64,000 bases of DNA, taken from positions 60,764,894 through 60,828,893 of the forward strand of contig OY726574.1 in NCBI GenBank assembly GCA_963383645.1. Direction: 5' to 3'. Shown here piece by piece: positions 25,237 to 36,088 of this stretch. Made by a program: the position numbers and the translations under genes. Each line of letters begins with the position of its first letter. Within the stretch, counting starts at the first letter, position 1. Below the pieces are notes generated by a model. It saw only the letters and a list, made by a program, of their open reading frames with translations, was not told the DNA's origin and searched no databases. This stretch comes from Muscardinus avellanarius (Eukaryota > Chordata > Mammalia > Rodentia > Gliridae).

Positions 25237-25436
25237 TCGGGTCTGGGGATGGAACCCAGGGGCATTCGACCTCCGAGCTACCCCCCCTGCCCTATTTTTT
25301 ATCCTTTATTTTGAAACCGGGTCTCACTGAGTTGCAGAGGGCCTCACTGAGTAGCTGAAGCTGTCCGCGAACTGTGATCCTCCGGGTCTCAGCCTCCCGA
25401 ATGCTGGGATGACAAGCGTGCCCACCACGCCCGGCT
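25237..25436 (-). mobile_element. B1-dID-type SINE with target duplication
   Basis: Antisense dimer of the GTCCGCGAACTGTGATCC variant. AATGATTTGG at about 25,168 and 25,438 is the probable target duplication. Confidence 0.9.
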
Positions 25437-25539
25437 AATGATTTGGTTTTAAGCTGTAGCAATTCTGTTAAAACATCTGGCTGTGAAAATCAAAGACAGT
25501 TAAGGGCCGTTGTGGACATCCACTCAGCCCTTCGATCAA

Positions 25540-26160
25540 GTGTTCAGTGCCGCGAAGGGCGACAGCAAAGCAGGGATGGAATGGGGCTGACAAGGGAGAG
25601 AAGGCGGGTCCCGCGGCGGCAGCGTGTGCCCAGGTCGAGGTCGCAGGGACGGAAAAGGGAGCACCAACCGAACTTGGGAGATCAGTTCACTTAACCGCGG
25701 AAAAAAATGGACTAGCCAGGCTGGGGACGCAGTCCGGCACTCAGTTCAGAAGTGCGACTCAGAGATGAACTTATACGGGGTTTTTAAAGGCAAAAAGCCA
25801 ACACACCGATGGCTGAGGGTAGGGAGAAGGCCCCGTGTTATTGTCTGACAAGACTGCAGCTGTGTCAACAGAGGAGCTTGGTATTCTAGGGTGCAAGCAG
25901 GATTTTGGTCTCTGCTTGTTACGTCGAATACCCTCTATTGATGTTAGCGGGGGCTCAGTGTTCCGGGATGTTAATTATAGCGTAAGCAAGATGTTGGTCT
26001 TTGCTTGCTGCATTCACTATAGGGTAGGCAGGATGTTACTTTAACTCCCTGGAAAACTCAGGAGGAGCATTAAACTGTTTTGGCCTGACTCCTGTTAGGC
26101 TTTACAGCGACTCTGTCATTTCGAGCCTCTGTCAGAATACTGCAAGAAAATGCCCAACAG
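25540..26160 (-). mobile_element. Candidate antisense LTR
   Basis: Read on the minus strand: TGTTGGGCATTTTC start, two diverged repeats (AGCAAGCAAAGACCAACATC and AACAAGCAGAGACCAAAATC), CTTTAAAAACCCCGTATAA as a TATA-like region, then a GC-rich part. No clear polyadenylation signal or target duplication was found, so the call is tentative. Confidence 0.35.
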
Positions 26161-27084
26161 GATAGGTGAAGTTTGAGTGTTCCTGCTGGGCTGAGCTGCT
26201 GAGCTGCTGACAGAGAGGCAGGTTTTCTGCCTCATGTGTATTCTAAGTCAGAAGAAAAAAATACTTCCTCGTGGGGCAGAGGTGATGCTCTGGGTGCATC
26301 ATTCAGTGACGGCAGACCAGGCATTCAATTCACCAGGAGAGAGGGAGGCCGGGCCTCTCCAGGTGCCGCACAAGGCTCCTCTGCATGTTACTCTGCTGAC
26401 CCCAGACCCTGGGAGATCTTCTGCCGCTTATGAGCCCTCTGCAGCCCCATTCGCCAGAGTCCGCTGTTTCCAACCCTGTATCCATCACTCTTAAAGGTCC
26501 CGGTAATGAGGTGTCCTCCCGCAGGCAGCAGCGTGTCCTGTTCTGTATTCTGTTTCCTATTTTCAGAGACATCACTTTGAAGTCATTTCACTCTCCTGCG
26601 TGAGACCTTGTCTGCAGACGTCCACCTCGGCCGCTGCCCTGAATCCGGGACTCGCCATGGGGTCCTTCCCCCGCTGCGACGGGTTCTGAAATCACGTCTC
26701 CACCAGCAGTACATCTGAAGAGCTGTCCTGGCAGCCTTCCGCTCTAAGAGGCTTCGGGGATTAGTGTCACTCTCCTTGTATTCTCTTGCTGTGCCTCTGA
26801 TTTCAAGAGCCATAAGGTAGATCCCCCTGTCTGTACTTCACTGGATTTATTAATATGTTCAGAGAGGGCCGGTCCCTCCACTGTAGTGGGACGTGTCCGC
26901 TGGGGTTTCCACAGCCCTTGGGGCTGACTTCACAGCCTCACCTAAGCGCAGTGACACAGGTGTGCCCTGTGAGGAGCGCTTATCAAATGATGGTACTGGA
27001 CTGGGTGACCAGACTCTCTTGGGCTGTCTGGTGAAGCAAAACCAGGAAATGGAATACTATATATTGGTGGTTGTTTGTTCTTTT
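26161..27084. other. Intergenic, no feature recognised
   Basis: Unique-looking DNA. Short ORFs on both strands are without recognisable domains. Confidence 0.45.
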
Positions 27085-27134
27085 TTGTTTATGGTACTGA
27101 GTGTTAAACCCAGGAACATTCTATCTCTGAGCTA

Positions 27135-27457
27135 TGTTAAGTTGGGTCCTGCACTCATGTGACTTTGTGTCACATGACCTCTGCAGGGCAAGGGAGGGGC
27201 TGAAACCCCCGCGAGAATTGGGCATTCCCGCGAGTAAACCCCCATCTCGCGAGATGCATGCCTTTAAAAGGAGAGCCCGCGTCCTCTAGCTTCGGACAGG
27301 CGTGCGGGCCCCATGGTGCCTCGCCCTGATCCCCGGGAGAGCCGTGCCATTAAAACTTTACATGCCACGTGTACCGGACCTCTCTCGTGTTTTTCACACT
27401 CCGCCGTACTCACTTATTTTTATTTTACTCGCATTTAATTTTTTATTTTACTTATCA
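27135..27457 (+). repeat. 5' LTR
   Basis: TGTTAAGTTGGG..TTACTTATCA. Contains an inverted repeat CATGTGAC/GTCACATG (27,156-27,176), three CGCGAG motifs, TTTAAAAG (27,263-27,270) as a TATA-like box, and ATTAAA (27,349-27,354) as a polyadenylation signal. Confidence 0.93.
27245..27254. promoter_or_regulatory. TCTCGCGAGA palindrome in 5' LTR
   Basis: Perfect 10-bp CGCG element, the motif reported as the binding site of BANP at CpG-island promoters. It lies just upstream of the TATA-like box, so it is well placed to act as a promoter element. Copied in the 3' LTR at 30,789-30,798. Confidence 0.6.
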
Positions 27458-27459
27458 TT

Positions 27460-27479
27460 TGGTGCCGAACCGGGAGAAC
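27460..27479 (+). other. Primer binding site, tRNA-Phe-like
   Basis: TGGTGCCGAACCGGGAGAAC begins two bases after the LTR. Its first ten bases match the complement of the tRNA-Phe 3' end, and the rest aligns with a 2-base gap. Confidence 0.7.
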
Positions 27480-27673
27480 TCTTGGGTCCCTCCCCATTTT
27501 TTCTTTTTTTTTCGTTTTTTTCCTTTTTTCTCTTTTTATTTTTACTCTCTTTTTGAGCCCCGGACTCTCCGACCCGCCAGCAGCTGACTGCGAGGTCCCA
27601 CACCAGCGCTCCGCTTGCAGGCGTTGCTCCCACCACTGCCGCCGCTGCCGCCCCGTGCCTGCGTGGACTACCT

Positions 27674-27717
27674 CCTGCACGGGCCAGGACCTCTGCCTGC
27701 CGCTTGGACCTCCTAAA
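27674..27717 (+). repeat. Leader segment, copy 1
   Basis: About 44 bp (GGGCCAGGACCTCTGCCTGC core) repeated at 28,969-29,012, on the other side of the minisatellite. Confidence 0.8.
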
Positions 27718-27993
27718 ACCGCCGTTCCCGCCTGCCCACGCCGCCCGCCGCTGGAATGGGACCGCGCCGCCCGCGGACTGCGCCACGCCGTGCACCTATG
27801 TCTTCTCCACGCCTGGCGTTGCTTAGACCCGCCTGCCGGGGCCGCCTGCCTCCTCCATCTAGGCGGCCGCCACTCTGCTAAACAGCCCCCAGCCCGCCAA
27901 GTCCAGCCCGCGCTCCAGCTGGTTCCTCCACTCGGACTCGCGCCCTGGCGCCCTTCACCCTGTGCCTGCCCACCCCTGCTGCCTGGGCCTGGC

Positions 27994-28004
27994 CATTCCG
28001 GTAA
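27994..28004 (+). other. Possible splice donor in provirus leader
   Basis: TTCCGGTAAGC fits a 5' splice site. A related CCGGTAAACTG occurs near 29,327. No acceptor was identified. Confidence 0.25.
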
Positions 28005-28104
28005 GCAGCCACATGGAATTACTGGGGGGGGGTCGCCAGCTTTGGCCCGCCATCTTGGACACATGGAATCACTGGGGGACCGCCATCTTGGCCCCACCAT
28101 CTTT

Positions 28105-28885
28105 AACCCCTCCCACCTCATGGCCTCACTGGAGGCCTCGCCATCCTTAACCCCTCCCACCTCATGGCCTCACTGGAGGCCTCGCCATCCTTAACCCCTC
28201 CCACCTCATGGCCTCACTGGAGGCCTCGCCATCCTTAACCCCTCCCACCTCATGGCCTCACTGGAGGCCTCGCCATCCTTAACCCCCCCCACCATCTTTA
28301 ACCCCTCCCACCCATGGCCTCACTGGAGGCCTCGCCATCTTTAACCCCTCCCACCTCATGGCCTCACTGGAGGCCTCGCCATCCTTAACCCCTCCCACCT
28401 CATGGCCTCACTGGAGGCCTCGCCATCCTTAACCCCTCCCACCTCATGGCCTCACTGGAGGCCTCGCCATCCTTAACCCCTCCCACCTCATGGCCTCACT
28501 GGAGGCCTCGCCATCCTTAACCCCTCCCACCTCATGGCCTCACTGGAGGCCTCGCCATCCTTAACCCCTCCCACCTCATGGCCTCACTGGAGGCCTCGCC
28601 ATCTTTAACCCCTCCCACCTCATGGCCTCACTGGAGGCCTCGCCATCCTTAACCCCTCCCACCTCATGGCCTCACTGGAGGCCTCACCATCTTTAACCCC
28701 TCCCACCTCATGGCCTCACTGGAGGCCTCGCCATCCTTAACCCCTCCCACCTCATGGCCTCACTGGAGGCCTTGCCATCCTTAACCCCTCCCACCTCATG
28801 GCCTCACTGGAGGCCTCGCCATCTTTAACCCCTCCCACCTCATGGCCTCACTGGAGGCCTCACCATCTTTAATCCCTCCCACTTT
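28105..28885 (+). repeat. 44-bp minisatellite in provirus
   Basis: About 17 near-identical 44-bp units. Each contains CCTCACTGGAGGCCTCGCCA and then TCCTTAACCCC or TCTTTAACCCC. One unit near 28,280-28,310 is rearranged. The GCCATCTT-like core recurs in every unit. Confidence 0.96.
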
Positions 28886-28968
28886 CCACTCCTAACCAAT
28901 CCTAGGGGTCGGCGGCCATCTTTCTGGCCTGAGCCAGGCAGCTTGGCACTTGCTCTGCCTGCCAACCG

Positions 28969-29012
28969 CCTGCGCGGGCCAGGACTTCTGCCTGCCGCTT
29001 GTACCTCCTAAA
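28969..29012 (+). repeat. Leader segment, copy 2
   Basis: Direct repeat of 27,674-27,717 with a few substitutions. Confidence 0.8.
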
Positions 29013-30132
29013 GCACCTTTCCAGCTTGGTTCTCCGGTCATCGCCGGGACCTCTGGCCGGTTTGCCCCACCCACCCCGAGCCAGGCTCACTGGCGGTGCT
29101 CCTCGGGGCCCAGCCTCAGCGTCTGGCGTGTGCCTGGAAGCCATTTTGTCTCCACGCCGCGGGCCCGGCAAGCCATGCCGCCTGCGCACCCCCACTGATC
29201 CCACCTGCGCCAGCCGCCAGTGCCGTCCACACCAGCCACCGGCATCCACGCGCCCCAGCTCCACCACGCTCCCAGCAGCTTCTCAGCGCTTCTGTCGCAG
29301 CCAGCGCTGGCTGGCAACACTTCACTCCGGTAAACTGCCTCCTTCCCTTGGTTAGCGGGTTCCGGACTTGGGTCTTCCAGTCCACTGGGACCTAAAAATC
29401 CAAGCGCTTGGTGACCCATTGTCCCCCGGTCCACTGGGACCATGCTGCGGATGACCAGGTCATCCTCCGGTTTTGAGAAGGAATGAAGACGTTCTTCCCT
29501 ATCTCTTAACCTCTGTTTCCGAACGATTGAGCAGGGAAATCGGGGACGCCCATTTCCTGTTCTTCGTTTCCGCCCGCGAACCAATTATGGGGAGTCGAAC
29601 CTTTATACTAGCAGATGCCCTGAGAGCCTGTCTGCCTTGATACGAGTTGGGAAATAGGTTGCGGTGGCCCAGGAACAGTTAGGAACTTTTATAAGCGGTC
29701 TGGTATCCTTCCAAATGCTCTCCCCCATCAGCTTCCATTTATTTTCCCGCCAGCTGCCATTTTGTGATGGCGCATAGTCACTGCCTGGTGATGTCACAGT
29801 CGCCATCTTGGCCCGCGCCAGACTGCAATTTTGCTGGGCGGCCCGCGTGGGCGCGCCCTAGGTGCTGTGGGAAACGCCGGGGCTGGGGCGACACCCTCTG
29901 CCCGTGAGGAGTCTGCGTTGCCATTCTTGCCAGACACCAGCCCCGGGACGCGCTCTTTGTGAGTATAGGTCCGTCACAGCTGACAGAACCTTAACATAGT
30001 ATCTAAGTTTTAATTCCAGAGAGAAACAGGCGGAGATGGAGCATACACTCTTGACTTTGCCAAAAAGCAGATCCCTGGTAACTGCCCTTTGGCTGGCGGT
30101 GGCGGCTCAGCCCTCTGGAGCGCCACCTAGGT

Positions 30133-30435
30133 GTGGAGGACTGCAATGACAACTACCTCCAGGAGCCTGCCTCAAGTGGGGCAAAGCCACGCCTCCCAAT
30201 CAGACTGCTCGGGTGTGGCCAGGAGGGCCACTGGAACAATGCCCTTGGAAAAGGGTGGGCCCCAGGTGCCTCAACACAGGGGGAGCACCTTTCCAGACCA
30301 GGCCCCGCCGCTGGCCCTACTCAGCCTGGCTGAAGACTGATGGCTCCTGGATCCCTCAACCTCCATCCTCTTTGCCAGCTCAGGGTAGCTCTCCAGGTAC
30401 TGAGTAAACCAGTCTCCTTTTTGGTCGCCTGCTCA
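30133..30435 (+). pseudogene. Vestige of gag nucleocapsid and protease
   Basis: One reading frame shows GCGQEGHW at 30,211-30,234, which is the centre of a CCHC zinc knuckle, but the first and last cysteines of the knuckle are missing. The same frame meets a TGA at 30,331-30,333 and then KPVSFLV at 30,406-30,426, resembling the stretch just before the retroviral protease active site, but the catalytic Asp-Thr/Ser-Gly is absent. The same-frame gag-stop-pro order is what class I retroviruses use. Not functional. Confidence 0.5.
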
Positions 30436-30678
30436 ATCTCATGATTTGTTTTTTTCTTTAATAGCCCTTGCCTGTTCAAGCCTCCTCAAGCGCACATCAC
30501 TAAGCTGTCCAGGTAACCTCCAATTCGCACTGCAGCTATGCACCCACCTGCACCCCCTTCTGGGGGACTGGACTCCCGACTCCTCCCGGCCTGGGGCCCC
30601 TGACGACGCCCCTTGACAGCAGGAAGAAGCTAGAGGGTCCAATCGTCATCCATTATCCCTACCATCAAAAGGCCGGAA

Positions 30679-31001
30679 TGTTAAGTTGGGTCCTGCACTC
30701 ATGTGACTTTGTGTCACATGACCTCTGCAGGGCAAGGGAGGGGCTGAAACCCCCGCGAGAATTGGGCATTCCCGCGAGTAAACCCCCATCTCGCGAGATG
30801 CATGCCTTTAAAAGGAGAGCCCGCGTCCTCTAGCTTCGGACAGGCGTGCGGGCCCCATGGTGCCTCGCCCTGATCCCCGGGAGAGCCGTGCCATTAAAAC
30901 TTTACATGCCACGTGTACCGGACCTCTCTCGTGTTTTTCACACTCCGCCGTACTCACTTATTTTTATTTTACTCGCATTTAATTTTTTATTTTACTTATC
31001 A
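30679..31001 (+). repeat. 3' LTR
   Basis: 323 bp, matching the 5' LTR base for base as far as I can read. Preceded by AAAAGGCCGGAA, a weak polypurine tract. Confidence 0.93.
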
Positions 31002-31208
31002 AGCTACACCCCCAGCCCTTTTTAGTTTTCATTTGGAAACAGGGTCTCACTAGGTTTCCAAGAGTCTTGCTAAATTGCTGTGGCTGTCCTCCAACTTTCA
31101 ATCCTCCTGTTTCAGCCTCCCAAGTACTGAGATTAGTACTAGCCTTCACCACTGCACCCAGCTGAACCTTTAGGTTTGTTTTTGTTTTTGTTTTTGTTTT
31201 TGTTTTCT

Positions 31209-31406
31209 GCGGGACTAGGGATGGAACCCAGGGGCATTTTACCTCCAAGTTACACCCCCAGCCCTATTTTTCATGTTCTTTATTTTGAAACAGTCTCACT
31301 AAGTTGAAGAGAGCCTCGCTAAATCCCTAAGGCTGCCACAAACCTGTGATCCTCCTCTTAGCCTCCCAAGTACTGGGATTACAAGCGTGAGCCACCAAGT
31401 CCAGCT
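31209..31406 (-). mobile_element. B1-dID-type SINE
   Basis: Antisense dimer after a (TTTTG)n tail. Confidence 0.85.
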
Positions 31407-33786
31407 CCTTTAGTTATTTTCAAATTGGCTCTTTACTTGGTTTTACCATGATGCTACAGACAAAACCAAAAGACGTCCTGAAAACATCATCTTGCATTTC
31501 TGGCTTTTAGGTGACTTCATATCTGAATAACATGGGGACAGTTCAAACGTTAATTTTTTGGTACTATTTCATAATTACAGTTTAACAAAATGTTTGCTCT
31601 GATTATAATGACCTAACGTACTCAATACATGCACTAAATTAAACAGAAAAATGTCCAGAGTAAAGTTAATGTCGCCCCTAACCCCACCCTCCAGAAGTAG
31701 CCACTCTTTAGATTTTGTTTATGGACTTTGAGCCAGTATTTGATGTATCGTCTGTTTCTAAGCAGTCGAGGATACATTGTTCTGGCTCCATTTGTTTAAG
31801 TGGAAGGATGATAATTCCTTGGAGCTGTGAGTCACAGGATACCCTCATTCCTCTCCCTTTCTCTTCTGAAGCCTCACAGATCAGCTAACCACTTGTAAGG
31901 TACACTACATTTCTCCCTGCAATCTAGCCTGATCTAATCAAAAGAATCCACTCAGAAAGCCACAAGGGAGCCATAAATGAAGGTCCGGTCCACTCAGCAA
32001 GGGGCGTCTAGAGAAAAAGGGCGGAGGAATGACAGGACCATCGTTTAAACATCATCACAGGCTGCGTCTGAGCCACGTCTAATGGAAGGAGGATGTCGGG
32101 AGCAGGAATCAAAGATCATTTGTATTTCCAAAATAAAAATGCTTCCGTAAGTGTCCACTAGGTCAGGTTCTGTGAGCCATCACCAAGCCAGCCACAGGAC
32201 TGCACAAGCCTGGGGCTTTCTTTCTATCTTGACTTTCATAGACGCACAGTCGTATATGGGGGCTTTTCATACAAGTTACTAGGATCTCTGAAAAATGATG
32301 GCAGTTTCCTATGGGCCTAAAATTTCTTGGTGGCCACATGATTTCTTCTTCTGTAAGTCCTAGAGAGAGTTTTCTAGAGCGAACATGGACTCAGCCTCCA
32401 CGTGAGAAGGACGAAGTATTGGACGTTGTGGGCAAAGACGCCCATAAAGGAACCCAGGGCCACGGATGCCAGTGATGCCAGGGAGAATATATGAACACCT
32501 CCCGCTAGGCCTCGATGACCAAAAAACTTTTAACTTCTTCAGTGAGAAGTCCCAGGTGAGTGCATACTGTGCCTGGGCTCTGTAGAGCCCAGTGGGAAAT
32601 GGTAGCCATTTGTGCTGGCCAGGCTCTGAGCTCACAAGGGTCCAAATTCAAGGGTGGATTTAGCCAACAACCTTCTAGCCCTGTGAACTCCTGAAAGGTA
32701 CTTAGTGTCTCATCTTTAACATGGTGGCTATGATACCTATCATTACAGGAAGGACTGGAATAGTATGTCTATTGCACCAGCAAGAAACAAGTATCAGTTA
32801 GTTCACTGGTGTTAGTCCTGGAATTCTGGGGGCAATCTTGATCATCAGCTCATCTGAAATGCCTAGGGTGCAGGAGGTTTAGAAATACCCATCTGATGAA
32901 AGATAAAGGACTTGGGTGTGGGCTGAATCCCTATCTGGGAGGACCGGGGTCGAAGGTGCGTTGCTGTCCAGAGTGGAAGTTGTCCATTCTCTGTCCCCTC
33001 CGCTGCTGGCTCCTGCACGCATCTCCCTTGCTTAGTGCCCTGATGGGTGAGGGGAATTGTCCTGCTGCCTTTGGAGACTTGCTGGAATTATCTGGCAATG
33101 GGCAGATTCATGGGAGAAAAAAGGCAGCAAAAGAAACGGGTTACCTAACCCAATGAGACACAGGGATTTATACACCCTTCTTCATAAAGAAGGAAATGGG
33201 GCAATTCGAAACTAATAGTCAGGGATTTTTAGAGGGCTAAGAATGAGCCTAGAAAACATCATCGCTTGGGACAAAGTTCCTCTGGGCCCTGAAGGAATTA
33301 AGGCAAGGCCAGGGGGTGGCAATTCACCTAGAAGAAAGGGGACTTCCTTTGCAGAGAAGTTCCCACAGGTAATCTTTTTGAGCTGGAAGAGGAGGTAAAG
33401 CCTATCTGGATGTGGTAAGGATGTTTAATCTCTGTCTTTTCAAGTGGTTGTTTTCCTTGTTATTTGGTGGTATTTCTGGGGAGAGAGTTTAAGGTGATTG
33501 AATTTCTTTTGGAAAGAGTTTCCTCAATCAGATAAGAGAACTTCAGAAAGAGGTCTCCCCTGCCCTTGCAGAAAAGAAACAAGGTTAGGAAGACTGATCC
33601 TGAGACAGCTGCTGAGGATTCCCCAATTTCTCTGAATTCAAAACTTCTCATCAAGCCAAAGCACTATACTTGGGGGTATCATTTTCTGAGCCCATTATTA
33701 GAGTACTCTCTCTAACCCCCATACTAACCAGATGTCCACTAAAACCAGCTCTCAACTCTATTGGGCCCTCTTCCCTATTTTCCTCT
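31407..33786. other. Intergenic, no feature recognised
   Basis: 2.4 kb of unique-looking DNA with no young repeats or supported gene. Confidence 0.5.
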
Positions 33787-34166
33787 TGTATTAGTCAGCT
33801 TCATGTTACTATAATAAAATGTCAGAAACAATTAGTTTATGAAGAGAAAAGGTTATTTTGGGTGAGGACACTAGAGGTTTCAGTCCATGATCTAGAGGCC
33901 CCATTCTTTGGGCATTTGGCAAGAGCAGAACATCATGACAGGAGCCTATAATGAAGCAAACCACACCCCATGTGAGCCAAAAGGCACGGCAAGAGAAGAA
34001 AAAGAAGAGCCAGGGTCCAATCTCTTTTAAATACTACTTACAATGATCTAAAAACCTTTCTCTAGGCCCTACCTCTGAAAGGTCTCACCATCTCCCACCA
34101 GCACCTCTCTGGGGCTCAGGCCTTTAACACATGGGCCTTTGGGGGACATTCATGCAAATCGTAGCA
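33787..34166 (-). mobile_element. MaLR-type LTR, antisense
   Basis: TGTATTAGTCAGCTTCATG at the left is the inverted MaLR LTR end. CATGCAAATCGTAGCA at the right is the inverted start. The intervening text follows MLT/MST-like order. Confidence 0.7.
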
Positions 34167-36088
34167 CCCTCACCCCATCTGCCCACCCCACTCCTGTGGC
34201 CAGGACCCTCCCTCCACGTGTACAGGTGGGAAATAGGAGCCAGATGGAAGCAGAAACAGAAAAGGCGGGGAGGGGGAAGGAGACCTTGAAAGTCGTCCCA
34301 CTGTGAGCAAATGTCAAAGCGTTCCACCGGGAGGCCAATTTAATAAATTACAGCCATGAGTCAGTACAGTGATGTCAGCTGAATGAAATATTTAACAGGA
34401 TGCATAATCCCTCCACTGAGGCTAGGGCGCTCGCATTTGTTAACCTAAAGCACTCTGGTGAGACGGCTGAGTGGCTGAACGTGCCGGAAGGCTGTTCTCT
34501 AAATTATGGCACCTCCAGCCAGGAGAGAGGAGAGGCCTCTGCCCTCAGGTCCCAGAGCTGTGTGCTCACCCTCCACCGCACGCCACCTCGAATGAACAAA
34601 CAACCGGTGTGAGCACATCTAGGCGCCCTCTCTCTCTTTCTCTTTCTCTCGTTCTCTTTTTCCTTTCTCACTCTATCTTTTCCTCTTTCCCCGCTTTCTC
34701 TCTTTCCCCCCTCTCTTTCTCTCTCCCTCTTTCTCTCTGCCCTCTCTCCTCCTCTCTCCTCATTCTCTCCCTTTTCTCTTTCTCTTTCTTCTCTCCCTCT
34801 CCCTCTCTCTTTCCACCTCTCCATCTCTCTCTTCATATTCTCAGGTGGACACGGGGGTGAAAGCGCCTCTGCTGATTTCTCACCTTGCACTTTGGTATCT
34901 GCTGAGAACTGAGAAGACCCACAATACACATTTTCCAGCCTGACAGTTGGTCCTCTTGCTCACAAAAACTGGGACCCGCTGAGGCTTTGTCAACCTGCAG
35001 GTCTCCATTTAGTGGCATCAAAGAAAAAAAGAAAATAGAAAACCATTATTCAGAATCCCCAGGCTCACACGAAATAGAGCTGCTCTTTCAGACCAAACTG
35101 CTTAGATGATCAACTCGTGGTACAGCTGTTAATTTATGTATTAAGAGGTTGGTATCCATTTCTGGCTTATTTTCGTTCTATAATTAAACAGTGCCACCTC
35201 CGAAGGAGATAAAGACAGTTGTCGCGGTGTCCCGTTGGTCTCCCTGGCTGCTAAGTCCATCCACGGCACAGCTGTGAACTCGCCCCAGGGCCACGTGGAC
35301 TGTGCGACGTGCTGCGGGTGGTGCGTGTGGCCCTGGTCGCCTGCCACTCACTCTGGGATTCTTCTGCCCTGCCACACAAACGACCCGTGTCTCTCAGGTA
35401 CAGAGAGAAGCCGGAGGGGGAAATAGGTCAGAGAGTGTGCTCTTGGCACGGATAAATCGTGGCTCGGTTCTTCCGAGCTTGGCACGCATTTTCAGGTTAT
35501 CAGTCAATGTACCGAGGTCAATGAAAATCATCTAATTAGCCAGACCCAGATAACAGATACCTCCCTGTCTGGTAGTTCCAGAGCTTTGCCTTTGCTATTT
35601 TGGGTTGATAAAAGTAGACGATGCTAATTACACTGTTTGGGACAGTGGCCAAATATCTATCACAGGCTGGAAAATAACCAGCTCCCTTACTGGCAGGGAA
35701 AGCCGGGTGTGTTGCAGCCTCCGGAGGTCAAAGGCTACCTATTTTACAGGCTGCATCACTAAAATGTTTTTATTTAGACAGGAGCTGGCAGGAGCTGTAG
35801 TCCCTTGTTTAGCAGAAGTGTCGGAACCAGCTGTTTGGGAATGTTCTTCTGAAAAGGCGGATGAGGGCAAACTCTTAAGCCACGTTCCGCACTGTGGCTC
35901 CTGGGAACCTGCGGGCGCCTGGCTCGCCTTGGACACCTGATTTTTGTTATTTTGTTTCAAAATTTCCAGGCAAAACCCAGAGTTGGTAATGCAGGAGAAT
36001 TCAGATCTGTTAAACACAAACTTTTAGAGCGCCTTTTTTCTTGTGGTTTTTGTTTGTTTTATTGTTTTTCTTGTGTGGTTTGTTTTTG
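34167..36088. other. Intergenic with a polypyrimidine tract
   Basis: Unique-looking DNA. The long ORFs at 34.5-34.9 kb are low-complexity readings of the CT tract. Confidence 0.5.
34622..34843. repeat. Polypyrimidine (CT-rich) tract
   Basis: About 220 bases almost entirely C and T on the plus strand, built from CTCTTT/CTCTCC units. Confidence 0.92.

Larger units (their letters stand above)
27135..31001 (+). mobile_element. Young non-autonomous LTR provirus
   Basis: 3,867 bp bounded by two 323-bp LTRs that look identical by eye, with TG..CA ends and a 5-bp target duplication AGCTA. A primer binding site follows the 5' LTR. The internal 3.2 kb has no gag, pol or env reading frame apart from a short gag/pro-like vestige near 30.2-30.4 kb, and it contains a 44-bp minisatellite. 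The zinc-knuckle/protease vestige in one frame separated by a stop codon, together with the short target duplication, points to class I (gammaretrovirus-like) ancestry. The element must have been mobilised by proteins from elsewhere. Identical LTRs imply a very recent insertion. Confidence 0.9.
27090..31163 (-). mobile_element. B1-dID-type SINE interrupted by the LTR provirus
   Basis: The ID half (27,090-27,134, ending CTCTGAGCTA) and the rest (31,002-31,163, starting AGCTACACCCCC) join into one antisense SINE once the provirus and one AGCTA copy are removed. Confidence 0.88.

Noticed and set aside
27435..28160. 241-codon minus-strand and 213-codon plus-strand ORFs in the provirus leader
   Set aside because: GC-rich, low-complexity readings on both strands of the same DNA, without recognisable domains. 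They run through the primer site and into the minisatellite.
27090..31163. IAP-like (class II) assignment of the provirus from its tRNA-Phe-like primer site
   Set aside because: The 5-bp rather than 6-bp target duplication and the same-frame gag-stop-protease relic fit class I better.
34471..34929. Ser/Leu-rich and Glu/Arg-rich ORFs of 129-141 codons
   Set aside because: They are translations of the polypyrimidine tract and its complement.
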